Shown in pieces: positions 34,263 through 43,992 of a stretch of DNA of 64,000 bases (position 1 is its first letter; each line of letters starts with the position of its first letter). The position numbers and the translations under genes were made by a program. This stretch comes from Flavipsychrobacter sp. (GTDB taxonomy: Bacteria > Bacteroidota > Bacteroidia > Chitinophagales > Chitinophagaceae). Location: assembly GCA_016786565.1 (NCBI GenBank), contig JAEUVY010000080.1:1-64000 (forward strand), read 5' to 3'. The notes under the pieces are model-generated. The model did no database searches and had not been told where the DNA came from. It saw only the letters and a list, made by a program, of their open reading frames with translations.

Positions 34263-34994
34263 TCAGGGGTTCTTACGACCGACTACCACAAAATTCAATG
34301 TTGAACTGTAGTCTTTATCGGACCGTTCAAGGAATGAAAAAACAGCATTGATCACCCATTTAATACGGAATACGAAATAGAACGCCCTCAACACCTTTCG
34401 TGTGAGGGTTTTCTTTTCAAGTGACGATCTGATGCTGTTCAGCATAAGCTGACCGACAAGCGCCCACTTGCCGCCATTAGGCGTTATCTCTACCGGCGTA
34501 AACCCATGTTCATTCAAAAGCCATTCAAACCCATATCGGGTAAACCTGAAAAAGTCATGCGGCACCTCGTGATGCTCCCATGCCATGGGGCCAGAAAGAA
34601 TAATGTATCCACCGGGTTTTACTATGCGCGATGCCTCTGACAATAATTTACGATGATCTGCAACGTGCTCAATAACCTGGGTAGTAAATATGGTGTCTTT
34701 ACTTGCATCGGGCAGAGGAATTTCCGTAGCCGGACATATAACGTCTACGAGTCCGTCGCTTGACTGGACAATGTCGCAACCGGTATAACCAGTGATCTTG
34801 CCTTCGAAAAAGCAACGATAAGGCTTGTTGCCACATCCGATGTCGAGGACCTCACCGGCAGCGTAATTTTTTATGGCACGTTCAAGATCAGCAAACAGAA
34901 ATTTGTATTCGAGATAATAAGGATCGTTCATACCCGTTTGGGGTACTGACAAACGCTCCAACTTCTCAGACCGTGCATTTAGGGAGTTGTCCAT
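34263..34994 (-). CDS. Class I SAM-dependent methyltransferase
   Basis: A 243-residue protein with the SAM-binding motif VLDIGCGNKPYRCFF, then DVICPATEIPLPDASKDTIFTTQVIEHV and the GGYIILSGPMAWEHHEVPHDFFRFTRYG motif typical of methyltransferases of glycan clusters (type 11-like). It follows a family-2 glycosyltransferase gene with a one-base overlap, so it probably modifies the same polysaccharide or glycolipid. Confidence 0.88.
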   Translation of the reverse strand: MDNSLNARSEKLERLSVPQTGMNDPYYLEYKFLFADLERAIKNYAAGEVLDIGCGNKPYRCFFEGKITGYTGCDIVQSSDGLVDVICPATEIPLPDASKDTIFTTQVIEHVADHRKLLSEASRIVKPGGYIILSGPMAWEHHEVPHDFFRFTRYGFEWLLNEHGFTPVEITPNGGKWALVGQLMLNSIRSSLEKKTLTRKVLRAFYFVFRIKWVINAVFSFLERSDKDYSSTLNFVVVGRKNP

Positions 34995-35848
34995 TACAGA
35001 TATTTACGGAGCTTCCCCTGCTCAACCATTGAGGCGAACTTTTTAGGGAAATATAGTTTTAGAATGATCTTGAATAAGTAACTGAAAAAGCCGGAACGGA
35101 ACTTGTTCAGGATGTTTTCGTCAATGTATTGCGGGCCGAAATAGGCATCATGTTTCTTTATAAAATAATCGGTGTTCTTGTTCCCTTTTATTTTGTTCGC
35201 GATGAGCCGTTTGATCTGGGAATTCTTAGCGACACGATAGTCGAATAAGGGCTTTTCTATGTAATGAAATTTATAACCTTTAAAGGCGGCACGCATCCAT
35301 AGTTCCCAATCTTCTACACCTACAATAGTCGGGAATGGATCATAACCACCGATCTCATCAAACATCTCTCTGCGGAACATGGAACAATTATCAATAAAAT
35401 TGTCCAGCATAAGACGCTGTAAATTGAATGGACCTGCCTTGCGAACACCGGATTCAGCACCAAACAAATAATAATCACAATAGACCACCATTGTTTCAGG
35501 GTGTTCTTCAAAAACTTTCAACGCTTCATCAATATACTCAGGACGGATCATGTTGTCAGAATCCATGGGAAGGATGAATTTTCCCCTTGAATTTTGAATA
35601 GCTGTGTTCCTTGCCACACAAACTCCCTGATTTTTCTGTTCTATTATTTTGTACTTACCTGTACTTGCGATAGCAGCAAGGCGCTCGTTGGTATATGGAT
35701 CGGGCGAACCGTCGTTCACGATAACCACCTCAAACCTCTTCTTATCGGGTATTTTTTCTATGCTCTCTATGGTCGCGTCAACAAACTCCCCATGATTATA
35801 GTAGGGTATGATTATCGAAACGATAGGCTCTCTAAGCTCGTGTTGCAT
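34994..35848 (-). CDS. Family-2 glycosyltransferase
   Basis: A 284-residue GT-A glycosyltransferase: VSIIIPYYNHGEFVDATIESI, the first Asp region VVIVNDGSPDP, LPMDSDNMIRPEYI as the DxD-type site, and GVEDWELWMRAAFKGYKFHYI. Probably cytoplasmic and membrane-associated. Part of the surface-glycan gene group. Confidence 0.92.
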   Translation of the reverse strand: MQHELREPIVSIIIPYYNHGEFVDATIESIEKIPDKKRFEVVIVNDGSPDPYTNERLAAIASTGKYKIIEQKNQGVCVARNTAIQNSRGKFILPMDSDNMIRPEYIDEALKVFEEHPETMVVYCDYYLFGAESGVRKAGPFNLQRLMLDNFIDNCSMFRREMFDEIGGYDPFPTIVGVEDWELWMRAAFKGYKFHYIEKPLFDYRVAKNSQIKRLIANKIKGNKNTDYFIKKHDAYFGPQYIDENILNKFRSGFFSYLFKIILKLYFPKKFASMVEQGKLRKYL

Positions 35849-35929
35849 TTACCTTCAAGAATTTTGTGGTCGGTCGTATTGCAAAGATGCAAAATAAATG
35901 TTTAAACAATTCCCCCGTGCGCCCCGCCA

Positions 35930-36811
35930 CTACCTGATATTTCTCCCCAGCACCTTCAGTGCGAAGACCTTTATGTAGTAGCGCATCATTTCTTTGAAGG
36001 TGAGTATGGCACTGAACAGGTAATAATAGAGTGTCTTTCCCTTTTGTATGGCCATTATATCGAGCTCCAGGGCCAGGAACTTTTTCAGCAATTGCAGTTG
36101 CTTGGCAGGGGCGGTGCTGGCGGCGTGGATGTGGATGACGGTGGTGCCGGCATAATAATAGCTGGGGTAACCCAGTTGCTGCGCCTGCAGGCACCACAGC
36201 TGGTCTTCGCCATACATAAAGTAGCGCTCATCGAGCTTATTGCCGGGCATATTGTCCAGCAGGGAGTGGTGAAACATGAAGAATGCCCCGCTCACCCAGT
36301 CGCACCAGGTATTACGGTCGCCGTGGAAGTATTGGTTGAGCATGAGGGCAGAGCGCTTTTCGTAGGGTAGCAGCTTCAGCAGTGGGCGGGCAAGGTCCAG
36401 CAACTCGTTGCGAATGCTTCGGAACCGGCGGGCGGTGTGCTGCAGCTTGCCATCGGGGTAAACCAGCCTCACACCCAACGGACCTATGCGGTCGTGCCGC
36501 TTCAGTTCGGCCACAGCCAGCGAAATACTGTCTTCGGTAAGAACGGTATCGGAGTTCAGCAACAGTATCACATCTCCTTTCGCGGCAGCTATACCCAGGT
36601 TGTTTCCCTTGGCAAATCCGCCATTCTCGGGGCTTTTTATCAGCCTTATGGTTGGGAAAAGTCTCAGAAACTCATCCGGGTCATCGGTGGGAGAGGCATT
36701 GTCTACCAAAACTATCTCATAATCGCAGTTGCGGGTGTGCTGTATGACACTCGCGATGCAATCGCAGGTTATTTTGAACGTATTATAGTTTATTATAACT
36801 ACAGAGACCAT
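35930..36811 (-). CDS. Family-2 glycosyltransferase (rhamnosyltransferase-like)
   Basis: A 293-residue GT2 protein: MVSVVIINYNTFKITCDCIAS, VLVDNASPTDDPDEF, GNNLGIAAAKGDVILLLNSDTVL (DxD-type NSD) and CDWVSGAFFMFHHSLL with the catalytic-base region, then ERYFMYGEDQLWCLQAQQLG. The arrangement resembles rhamnosyltransferases (WbbL-like). Substrate unknown. Confidence 0.92.
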   Translation of the reverse strand: MVSVVIINYNTFKITCDCIASVIQHTRNCDYEIVLVDNASPTDDPDEFLRLFPTIRLIKSPENGGFAKGNNLGIAAAKGDVILLLNSDTVLTEDSISLAVAELKRHDRIGPLGVRLVYPDGKLQHTARRFRSIRNELLDLARPLLKLLPYEKRSALMLNQYFHGDRNTWCDWVSGAFFMFHHSLLDNMPGNKLDERYFMYGEDQLWCLQAQQLGYPSYYYAGTTVIHIHAASTAPAKQLQLLKKFLALELDIMAIQKGKTLYYYLFSAILTFKEMMRYYIKVFALKVLGRNIR

Positions 36812-36940
36812 CGGGCACTACCCTGCTTTTGAATAACCTGCACCAGATTACAGCGGAACAAAGTAAGCGAAAGGACGGCTACAAAAAAAATGGCGGCAGT
36901 GGCATAGGTGGTGCGTTTGCGGGTATTGCTCCATAATGCC

Positions 36941-36948
36941 TATTTTTG
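36941..36948 (+). promoter_or_regulatory. pssA promoter -7 element, nearly at the start codon
   Basis: TATTTTTG with TTTG 21 bases upstream (36916-36919). It ends only 7 bases before the ATG, so the transcript would be leaderless or nearly so. Confidence 0.55.
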
Positions 36949-36955
36949 ATGCAAG

Positions 36956-37744
36956 ATGAAACATCTCCCCAATCTGCTGACGCTGGCCAATCTGTTCTGC
37001 GGCTGTGTAGCCATAGCCTACATTCTTACCGCACAACCCTATACCAGTATGAGCCTGGAGAACAATATGCCTACCTGGAACTGGGTTTATGGCGCGGAAC
37101 AGATCTATTATGGTAGCCTTTTCATAGGTCTGGCGGCCATTTTCGACCTGCTGGACGGTTTTGCTGCCCGTGCGCTGGGTGTTTTTTCGCCAATAGGGAA
37201 AGACCTGGACTCTCTGGCGGATGTGGTTTCGTTCGGCGTGGCACCTTCCATGATCATCTACAAATTTCTGTGGGACGCGCTGATGAGCGAGAAAAACGCC
37301 ATGGATGTGAGCATGCTGGGCATGGCACCCGCCTTCCTTATAGCCTGCTTTGCCGCGCTGCGTCTGGCCCGCTTCAATGTGGAGACCGGCGGACACAAGG
37401 GTTACTTTTCGGGTATGCCCACGCCGGCGGTAGGTATTTTTGTTGCTTCTCTGCCGCTGCTTGCATGGTTCAATCCGTGGGGAATAGGCTCAGTATTGCA
37501 CAGCAAGTGGGTGCTGTACCTGATAGTGGCAGTGCTTTGCTGGCTGATGGTGTCTCGTGTCACTTTCTTCAAACTGATGCCGGCAAAACGGTCTTTGAGC
37601 GCCGCATGGCCGCAACTGGTGCTTTTAGTGCTGAGTGTGGCTTCCTTCTTTTTCCTGTCGGTAGCCGCTATACCTTTCGCATTCATACTGTACATACTGC
37701 TTTCGCTGGTGGGTCCTAAACCACAGTCGGAAGTAACTGAATAG
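36956..37744 (+). CDS. pssA: CDP-diacylglycerol--serine O-phosphatidyltransferase
   Basis: A 262-residue membrane enzyme that makes phosphatidylserine, precursor of phosphatidylethanolamine. The CDP-alcohol phosphatidyltransferase signature DGFAARALGVFSPIGKDLDSLAD is present (D-G-x2-A-R ... G-x3-D-x3-D), with the N-terminal KHLPNLLTLANLFCGCVAI and about seven hydrophobic segments. Length fits bacterial type II PssA. A phosphatidylserine decarboxylase gene is not nearby. Confidence 0.95.
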   Translation: MKHLPNLLTLANLFCGCVAIAYILTAQPYTSMSLENNMPTWNWVYGAEQIYYGSLFIGLAAIFDLLDGFAARALGVFSPIGKDLDSLADVVSFGVAPSMIIYKFLWDALMSEKNAMDVSMLGMAPAFLIACFAALRLARFNVETGGHKGYFSGMPTPAVGIFVASLPLLAWFNPWGIGSVLHSKWVLYLIVAVLCWLMVSRVTFFKLMPAKRSLSAAWPQLVLLVLSVASFFFLSVAAIPFAFILYILLSLVGPKPQSEVTE

Positions 37745-37782
37745 TATTGACCGCAATTTTTGACAATAGCACAAATACTTTC

Positions 37783-37790
37783 TACTTTTG
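37783..37790 (+). promoter_or_regulatory. purS promoter
   Basis: TACTTTTG with a TTG 20 bases upstream (37760-37762); start codon 41 bp downstream. Confidence 0.7.
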
Positions 37791-37830
37791 GGCTGTCAAT
37801 CCGAACTGACTTTTTAATATTTTAGCATAT

Positions 37831-38082
37831 ATGAAATACACTGCGCACATCAACATCATGCCATTGAAAGAACTGCTGGACCCACAGGGCAAGGCGGTGA
37901 ACAACAGCCTGCACAACCTGGGTCTTACAGGTGTTCATGATGTTCGCATCGGTAAGCATATCCTTATGACCATGGAAGCGGCTACTAAAGAAGCTGCTGA
38001 GAACATGACCCGTGAGGCATGCAAAAAACTGCTTGCCAACCAAGTGATGGAATCTTTCGACTTCACCGTGGTGGAAGGATAA
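37831..38082 (+). CDS. purS: Phosphoribosylformylglycinamidine synthase subunit PurS
   Basis: An 83-residue PurS protein: KYTAHINIMPLKELLDPQGKAVNNSLHNLG, then VHDVRIGKHILM and ANQVMESFDFTVVEG. With PurQ and PurL it forms the FGAR amidotransferase complex of purine synthesis. purQ and purL are not adjacent. The next gene, rsmI, follows by 44 bp. Confidence 0.93.
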   Translation: MKYTAHINIMPLKELLDPQGKAVNNSLHNLGLTGVHDVRIGKHILMTMEAATKEAAENMTREACKKLLANQVMESFDFTVVEG

Positions 38083-38126
38083 TCTCCATTTTCTATCTGA
38101 CTTACTGATAACCTCCGGTTGCTGCT

Positions 38127-38855
38127 ATGCGCCTGTATCTTATACCATCGCCTATTGGCAATCTGGGTGACATCACCTACCGTGCAGTGGAGACACTGCA
38201 ACGGGCCGATGTGATATTGTGCGAGGACACACGCACCAGCGGGGTATTGCTGCAACACTATGGCATCCGCAAGCCGCTGACGCCCTACCATGCGCACAAC
38301 GAGCACAAAGTACTGCCTCACCTCATAGAACAACTCTCTGCCGGCAAGGTATTCGCGCTTATTACAGACGCGGGTACACCCGGTATATCGGACCCCGGCT
38401 TTTTGCTGGTGCGCGAGTGTATGCGCAACAATATTCCGGTGGAGTGCCTGCCGGGCGCTACCGCCTTTGTGCCTGCATTGGTGCAGTCGGGACTCACGAG
38501 CAACAGGTTCTGCTTTGAGGGGTTTCTGCCATTGAAAAAGGGCAGGCAGACCATGCTGCGCACGCTGGCCGAAGAGACACGCACCATTATTTTGTATGAA
38601 TCGCCGCACAGGCTGGTAAAGACGCTGAACGAACTGGCAACAGCTTTCGGCGCCGACCGCCAGGCTGCAGTGTGCCGCGAGCTTACAAAAATGTTTGAAG
38701 AGACCAACCGCAATACACTGGCGGCACTGGCAGCTCACTACGAGAAACATGCGCCAAAAGGCGAGATCGTTATCGTGATAGAAGGCGCTCCCGCAAAAAA
38801 GGGCAAAAAACACTTCTCATCTGACGAAGATGAAAGTGAAGAAGAAGACGATTGA
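38127..38855 (+). CDS. rsmI: 16S rRNA (cytidine(1402)-2'-O)-methyltransferase
   Basis: A 242-residue SAM enzyme of the RsmI family: YLIPSPIGNLGDITYRAVETL, EDTRTSGVLLQHYGI, ITDAGTPGISDPGFLLVREC, CLPGATAFVPALVQSG, FEGFLPLKKGRQ and ELTKMFEE. It methylates the ribose of C1402 in 16S rRNA. An odd feature is the acidic C-terminal tail (DEDESEEEDD). Confidence 0.94.
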   Translation: MRLYLIPSPIGNLGDITYRAVETLQRADVILCEDTRTSGVLLQHYGIRKPLTPYHAHNEHKVLPHLIEQLSAGKVFALITDAGTPGISDPGFLLVRECMRNNIPVECLPGATAFVPALVQSGLTSNRFCFEGFLPLKKGRQTMLRTLAEETRTIILYESPHRLVKTLNELATAFGADRQAAVCRELTKMFEETNRNTLAALAAHYEKHAPKGEIVIVIEGAPAKKGKKHFSSDEDESEEEDD

Positions 38856-38860
38856 TGCAA

Positions 38861-39910
38861 CTACGCGGCGCGTTTACCCGATATATACAGGTTTGCTACC
38901 AATGACATGAGCAGGAACATGGCCACCAGCTGGTGCAGTTCTGCGAGTATCTCATAGGTACCGAACTGAGCGAATACGATGAGCGGCGCACACAGCACGG
39001 TAACAATACCCAGCACCACCTGTGCCACAATTATGACCATTGGCCACCAACGCGCCTTGCCCACTAATGATGCTACATGGGTACGGGCAACCTTTGCCGC
39101 ATACACAAACCACACCACCATGACCACCAGCAACAAGTAAGCCAGCATGCGATGCATAAACTGAACGTTGATAGGGTTGCTGATGAAGCTGCGGACCATC
39201 AATCCTTCGGGTATCCAATCTCCGTTGATGGTAGGCCACGTAGGTGCGCTCTTGGACGCATGCAGACCTGCCATAAATGCACCATAGGCCAGTTGCACGT
39301 ACATGAGCACTATGACACCCAGTGTGGCACGGAACAGCCCGGGAGCTGCTGCGCGCTTTTCGGAAGGTATCAGCAATACGAGCGCAAACCATAGTGTGTA
39401 AGACATGAGCGTGAGTGCTGACAGAAAATGCGTTGCCAGCCACGTGTGCTTCACATAAAGCTCAGTATCGTTGATGCCGCTTTCCACCATTTTCCAACCC
39501 ACATAGCCTTGCAGGCCGCCAAGCAGGAAAAGCACGATGAACGGGCGTACCATGCCTTTGTCGAAATACTTCCTGACGAAGAAGTACACAAACCCGATGG
39601 CGAAGACCACCCCCAACAAACGGGCCCACAACCTGTGCGACCATTCCCAATAGAAAATGAACTTAAAATCGGAGAGCGTGAAGTGGCTATTCAGGTATTT
39701 GTATTGCGCAATGGTCTTGTACTTATCGAAAGCGGAGTTCCAGTCGGCCTCGCTGAGCGGGGGCATCGCCCCCATTATCGGCTTCCACTCGGTGATAGAC
39801 AACCCTGACCCTGTGAGGCGGGTGACTCCCCCCATTATGAATTCTATCACTATCATTACGATACCGGCTATCAGCCACCATGCTACCGCTCTTCTCTTGT
39901 GATTATCCAC
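38861..39910 (-). CDS. ctaA: Heme A synthase (COX15/CtaA)
   Basis: A membrane protein of about 349 residues with eight transmembrane segments: FIMGGVTRLTGSGLSITEWKPI, WEWSHRLWARLLG, KHTWLATHFLSALTL and QFMHRMLAYLL with the heme-ligand His residues. It makes heme A for the aa3 oxidases. The longest frame starts at 40006, but a promoter element TACTTTTG at 39928-39936 would put the transcript start inside it; the GTG at 39910 (VDNHKRRAVAWW) is 18 bases downstream of the -7 box and gives the usual length. Confidence 0.92.
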   Translation of the reverse strand: MDNHKRRAVAWWLIAGIVMIVIEFIMGGVTRLTGSGLSITEWKPIMGAMPPLSEADWNSAFDKYKTIAQYKYLNSHFTLSDFKFIFYWEWSHRLWARLLGVVFAIGFVYFFVRKYFDKGMVRPFIVLFLLGGLQGYVGWKMVESGINDTELYVKHTWLATHFLSALTLMSYTLWFALVLLIPSEKRAAAPGLFRATLGVIVLMYVQLAYGAFMAGLHASKSAPTWPTINGDWIPEGLMVRSFISNPINVQFMHRMLAYLLLVVMVVWFVYAAKVARTHVASLVGKARWWPMVIIVAQVVLGIVTVLCAPLIVFAQFGTYEILAELHQLVAMFLLMSLVANLYISGKRAA

Positions 39911-39927
39911 GCTATTCGAAAGTTTGG

Positions 39928-39936
39928 GCAAAAGTA
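39928..39936 (-). promoter_or_regulatory. ctaA promoter -7 element
   Basis: Minus strand TACTTTTGC, 18 bases upstream of the GTG start at 39910; decides the start of ctaA. Confidence 0.6.
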
Positions 39937-40080
39937 GGGCGAACAAACTACCTGCCCTATCAAAATTTGCGATCACAGCATGAATTTGACGAATAATCCG
40001 ACCCACTCAAACAGGCAGGTGACAATCACATATATCATTTATCCGGGCAATTCACCTTAAATTGTGGCGTTATATACCGC

Positions 40081-41358
40081 ATGAGATACCTGCTTGTATT
40101 GCTGTGCTGCGCCGAGATACTATTGGCCACCTATCTGATGAATGTTGCCGGACCATTTTGGTCGCCCGTGCTCTTTCTCGGCACTTCACTGGCCATTGCT
40201 TTTGTTTATCTACGGGTGCGGTCTCAATCTGCCACGACCACAGCACCCTTCTCTTTGCCGCCGGTGGTTATTTCTGTAGGGCAGGCGGCTGTGTTTGCAG
40301 GGAGCGCGTTCTACATTATCAGCAAACTGAAATATGTGTGGTGGTACCACCTTATGTATCATTTCCCAGAGGGCACATCTGATATTATTCCGCAGGTAGA
40401 GACACTGGTACACAGGTTCCTATCAGGCGAAGCGCCCTACAATCCTATTCAATTTGTTGGCTACCAGCTTTACCCCACTTATCTGCCCCTGCAATGGCTA
40501 CCCTATATTCCTGCCGAGCTTGCTCACAAAGACTATCGCTGGATACCCAATTTGGCTATGCTGGCAGCTTCGGTATACTATTTTGTGAATAAACGAAAAA
40601 TGGAGGGAGACCCGGTCTCGCGTCTATTGTTGCCGTCATGGCCACTTTTTATCTGGATCCTACTGCTGCTGAATGATAATAATAGCTTCGTCTTCACGGT
40701 AGAGGGGCTTATAGCTGCTTATTATTTCTTTGTGGCAGAGAGTACGGGCAAAAAGAGCATCTGGCCACTTGCCATCGGTATCAGCCTTTGCCTGTTTTCC
40801 AGGTACAGTATCATCTTCTGGGTGCCGTTATGTATCGCGGTACTGGCAATGGCCGGACAAAAGAAGAATGCCATGATTGTGGGGGGAACGGCCGCAGCCT
40901 TTTTCGTATTCGTGTATTGGCTACCCTTTCTGCGTGTGGACCCGGAGATATTCATCAAGGGCTACCGATACCACACCTTTGCAGCATACAACGAATGGAA
41001 TAATGACTTTTCCTGGAATGCGGGCACGGTATACCTGAACAACGGTCTCGGCTTCACTTCCTATGCCATAGCATGGTTTCCCGGCGACCTGCACAATAAG
41101 CTGGCACTGTATAAGAACCTGCTTTTCGCTGTTTGCCTGCTTACGGTAGCGCTTCTGGGCTTTGCGTTCTACCGGTCGCGCGGCAAGTATGATGTGAGCA
41201 CCTACCTGCTCTTTTCATTCAAGATATACATAGCGGTATTCTACGCATTCATTCAGATCCCCTACCGTTATCTGTTCTTTACGCCACTAATCATTACGGC
41301 GGCATTGCTGGGTGGCGCCTTCATGCCGCGTGTTAAGAATAACACAATCCTTGCATAA
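40081..41358 (+). CDS. Polytopic membrane protein, GT-C/DUF2029-like
   Basis: A 425-residue membrane protein with about ten hydrophobic helices. The first long extracytoplasmic loop has HFPEGTSDIIPQVETLVHRFL and GEAPYNPIQFVGYQLYPTYLPLQWLPY, the acidic and Pro/Tyr-rich pattern of DUF2029-type lipid-linked mannosyltransferases (GT87). The SDI Asp could be the catalytic base. Acceptor and sugar unknown; the call is an inference from this loop and topology. Confidence 0.7.
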   Translation: MRYLLVLLCCAEILLATYLMNVAGPFWSPVLFLGTSLAIAFVYLRVRSQSATTTAPFSLPPVVISVGQAAVFAGSAFYIISKLKYVWWYHLMYHFPEGTSDIIPQVETLVHRFLSGEAPYNPIQFVGYQLYPTYLPLQWLPYIPAELAHKDYRWIPNLAMLAASVYYFVNKRKMEGDPVSRLLLPSWPLFIWILLLLNDNNSFVFTVEGLIAAYYFFVAESTGKKSIWPLAIGISLCLFSRYSIIFWVPLCIAVLAMAGQKKNAMIVGGTAAAFFVFVYWLPFLRVDPEIFIKGYRYHTFAAYNEWNNDFSWNAGTVYLNNGLGFTSYAIAWFPGDLHNKLALYKNLLFAVCLLTVALLGFAFYRSRGKYDVSTYLLFSFKIYIAVFYAFIQIPYRYLFFTPLIITAALLGGAFMPRVKNNTILA

Positions 41359-41424
41359 GACCCGTGACCGGTTGCTGAAATGTGAACGGATAACCTGTAC
41401 CTTTATAACAACTAACTTAGCAAA

Positions 41425-42183
41425 ATGAAAACTATGTTGAAGAGCGGCTGCGCGCTGCTTATAGCCATATCGGTCTCGTTTGCCGCAGAGGCACAAGGCA
41501 TAAAAGGAATAATGGATGGCGCCAAGAAGGTAATAGGTGGTACCAAAACTACAGGCATCACCAAGGGTGGCACTCTGTCGGAAGCCGACATCACAGCCGG
41601 CCTTAAAGAGGCACTGAATGTGGGCACGCGCAATGCCACGGGTCAGGTATCGAAAGTGAACGGCTTCTTTGCCGATCAGGCTATCAAGGTATTGATGCCG
41701 CCGGAAGCTAAGAAAATAGAAACAGCGCTCAGGGCCGTAGGCCTGGGCAAACAGGTGGATCGCGCGATACTGTCTATGAACAGGGCTGCGGAAGACGCCT
41801 CGGCAAAGGCAGTGCCGATATTTGTAGATGCTATTACCTCAATGTCCATTCAGGATGGACTTTCGATATTGAAAGGCAATAACGACGCGGCAACCCAATA
41901 CCTGAAAGGACGCACTACTCCTCAGCTTACATCGGCGTTCCGCCCGGTGATACAGTCTTCACTCAACAAAGTAAATGCTACCGCGTACTGGTCTGAGATG
42001 GTGACACTATACAACAAGCTGCCTACCACACGCCAGAAACTGAACCCCGACCTTACGGCATGGGTTACTGAACGCGCACTGAACGGTATCTTCGTTTATG
42101 TGGCACAGGAAGAAGGCAAGATCCGCAGCAATCCCGCAGCACGCGTCAGCGACATTCTGCGCAAAGTCTTCGGGCAGGGGTAA
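41425..42183 (+). CDS. DUF4197-domain protein
   Basis: A 252-residue exported protein (signal peptide ending AEAQG). The mature part matches DUF4197: GLKEALNVGTRNATGQVSKVNGFF, IKVLMPPEAKKIETALRAVGLG, ILSMNRAAEDASAKAVPIFVDAI, GLSILKGNNDAATQYLK and VTERALNGIFVYVAQEE. Periplasmic; function unknown. Confidence 0.88.
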   Translation: MKTMLKSGCALLIAISVSFAAEAQGIKGIMDGAKKVIGGTKTTGITKGGTLSEADITAGLKEALNVGTRNATGQVSKVNGFFADQAIKVLMPPEAKKIETALRAVGLGKQVDRAILSMNRAAEDASAKAVPIFVDAITSMSIQDGLSILKGNNDAATQYLKGRTTPQLTSAFRPVIQSSLNKVNATAYWSEMVTLYNKLPTTRQKLNPDLTAWVTERALNGIFVYVAQEEGKIRSNPAARVSDILRKVFGQG

Positions 42184-42316
42184 AAATTGTGGTATTCGGC
42201 CCATAGTGGCTTGATGTAAACATAAATAACATTAAATTGCAGTAAAAGAACCTGCCAGCAGTCTGCATATAGCGGCTGTGGCCGCACATTATTGGTATTA
42301 AAATCCGGCAACTATT

Positions 42317-43954
42317 ATGTCTCAGGAATTGACTTTCGATTTGTCCTCATGGTGGAATGGTATCTCATTTGATGGTAAAGAATTATTCACGCTCACAGAC
42401 GATGGCAAACTGACCATCTATGCGGGCAAAGAAGGTAAGGAACGCGTATTGGCGGAAGTGACGGCAGACAACGCCGAAACTGTGCTGGAGCCGCTGAAGG
42501 AGAAATTCGCATCGCTGCAGACCAAGGTGAATGAACTCAATACCGAGTGGAATAACACTGAAGACAAACTGAAACTGGCCGACAAGGTGCACCAGTTGAA
42601 AAATCAGATACTGAGTGCAAACGCCCTGGGCAATATAGAAGCACTGGTAACTGCGCTGGCCCCTGCCGAGCAGGAAATAGCCAAACGCTATGACGAGAAC
42701 TATGCCTACCGTCTGAAACTGGCTGAAGAGGCCGAGACACTGGCCGAGGCATCGGAATGGAAAGAGACCACCAACGCGCTGCGTGAGCTGGTTGAAAAAT
42801 GGAAGGCATCGGGCCACACCGACAAACAACGCAGCGACAAGCTGTGGAGCCGCATAGATGCCGCCCGCAACAAGTTCAACGAGCGCAAACAAAAATATTT
42901 TGAAGACCAGGAAAAAGATCTGCTTGGCAATCTGGACCTGAAACTGGACCTTGTGGAGCAGGCAGAATCCCTCATCAATTCGGTAGAGTGGAAGAAGACC
43001 AGCGAAACCTTCCACAGGCTTACCACCGAGTGGAAGACCATTGGGCACACACTGAGCAAAAAGAACGAAGAACTGTGGCAGCGCTTCATAGCAGCCAAGA
43101 GTGCCTTCTTTGACCGCAAGCGCGAACACAGCGACCGCATTGCTCAGGAGCAGGAACAACATTTTATTGTAAAGTCGGCATTGGTTGAAAAAGCCGAGGC
43201 ACTGAAGGATAGCAAGGAGTGGAACAACACCGCTATTGCCTATGCCGCGCTGATGGAAGAATGGAAAAAGGCCGGCCGCGTGGGCGGCGAAAAAGGCGAT
43301 GAACTGTGGAACCGCTTCCTGGCGGCACAGGATCATTTCTTCACAGCCAAAAAACGCCATACCGAAGAGATACGCATCATGCACGAGGCGAACCTGGCCC
43401 GCAAGACGGAGTTGCTGCAACGCGCTGAACGCATCAAGAATTCAACCAACTGGAATGACACTACCGCAGAACTGAATGAACTGCTGGACGAATGGAAGAC
43501 CATAGGTCCTGTGGCCCGCGAACATTCCAACAAGATATGGGAAGAGTTCATAGCCGCACGCAAACACTTCTTTGCACGCAAAGATGCCAACCGTGAGCAA
43601 CGCAAGCAGCACTTTGAGCAGATCAAAACTGTGCGCTCGGTGCAGGCACGCGAGATGGTGGCAAAACTACTTACCGACATCAAGGAAGAAGAGGATAAAC
43701 TTGTAGACTTCAAATCGGCACTGGAAAACATCACTCCGGGCAAAAAAGCAGATGAGCTGCGTAAACATCTGGAGCAACTGTTGATAGATGGCGAACAGAA
43801 GATCAGGCGCCTGAAAGAGAAGTATGATGCGGTGAAGGACGAGTACGGAAAGCAGGCCGAAGATGCCGCGAAAGAAGTGCAGGCGAATGTAACAGCCGGC
43901 CAGACCGCAGAGGCAGAAGCAACTCCGGATACTGATATCCAGCAAGAGGCTTAA
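42317..43954 (+). CDS. DUF349-repeat protein
   Basis: A 545-residue charged, largely helical protein with about five copies of the DUF349 repeat, each of the form W..T...L..L...WK..G......D.LW.RF.AA...FF..K (for example EWKKTSETFHRLTTEWKTIG and RFIAAKSAFFDRKREH). The C-terminus is rich in Ala, Glu and Gln. No signal peptide, so cytoplasmic. DUF349 proteins have no established biochemical role that I can state. Confidence 0.9.
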   Translation: MSQELTFDLSSWWNGISFDGKELFTLTDDGKLTIYAGKEGKERVLAEVTADNAETVLEPLKEKFASLQTKVNELNTEWNNTEDKLKLADKVHQLKNQILSANALGNIEALVTALAPAEQEIAKRYDENYAYRLKLAEEAETLAEASEWKETTNALRELVEKWKASGHTDKQRSDKLWSRIDAARNKFNERKQKYFEDQEKDLLGNLDLKLDLVEQAESLINSVEWKKTSETFHRLTTEWKTIGHTLSKKNEELWQRFIAAKSAFFDRKREHSDRIAQEQEQHFIVKSALVEKAEALKDSKEWNNTAIAYAALMEEWKKAGRVGGEKGDELWNRFLAAQDHFFTAKKRHTEEIRIMHEANLARKTELLQRAERIKNSTNWNDTTAELNELLDEWKTIGPVAREHSNKIWEEFIAARKHFFARKDANREQRKQHFEQIKTVRSVQAREMVAKLLTDIKEEEDKLVDFKSALENITPGKKADELRKHLEQLLIDGEQKIRRLKEKYDAVKDEYGKQAEDAAKEVQANVTAGQTAEAEATPDTDIQQEA

Positions 43955-43992
43955 GACACATATTGTAGGTATAGTTTTTCAATCACATCTGC

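Noticed and set aside
37935..38813. 292-codon minus-strand frame
   Set aside because: Overlaps purS and rsmI, both certain genes on the plus strand.
39911..40006. N-terminal extension of CtaA from the ATG at 40006
   Set aside because: The -7 box at 39928-39936 lies inside it; the GTG at 39910 gives the normal length.
42383..43420. 345-codon minus-strand frame
   Set aside because: Lies opposite the DUF349 gene, whose repeats and codon use identify the plus strand as coding.
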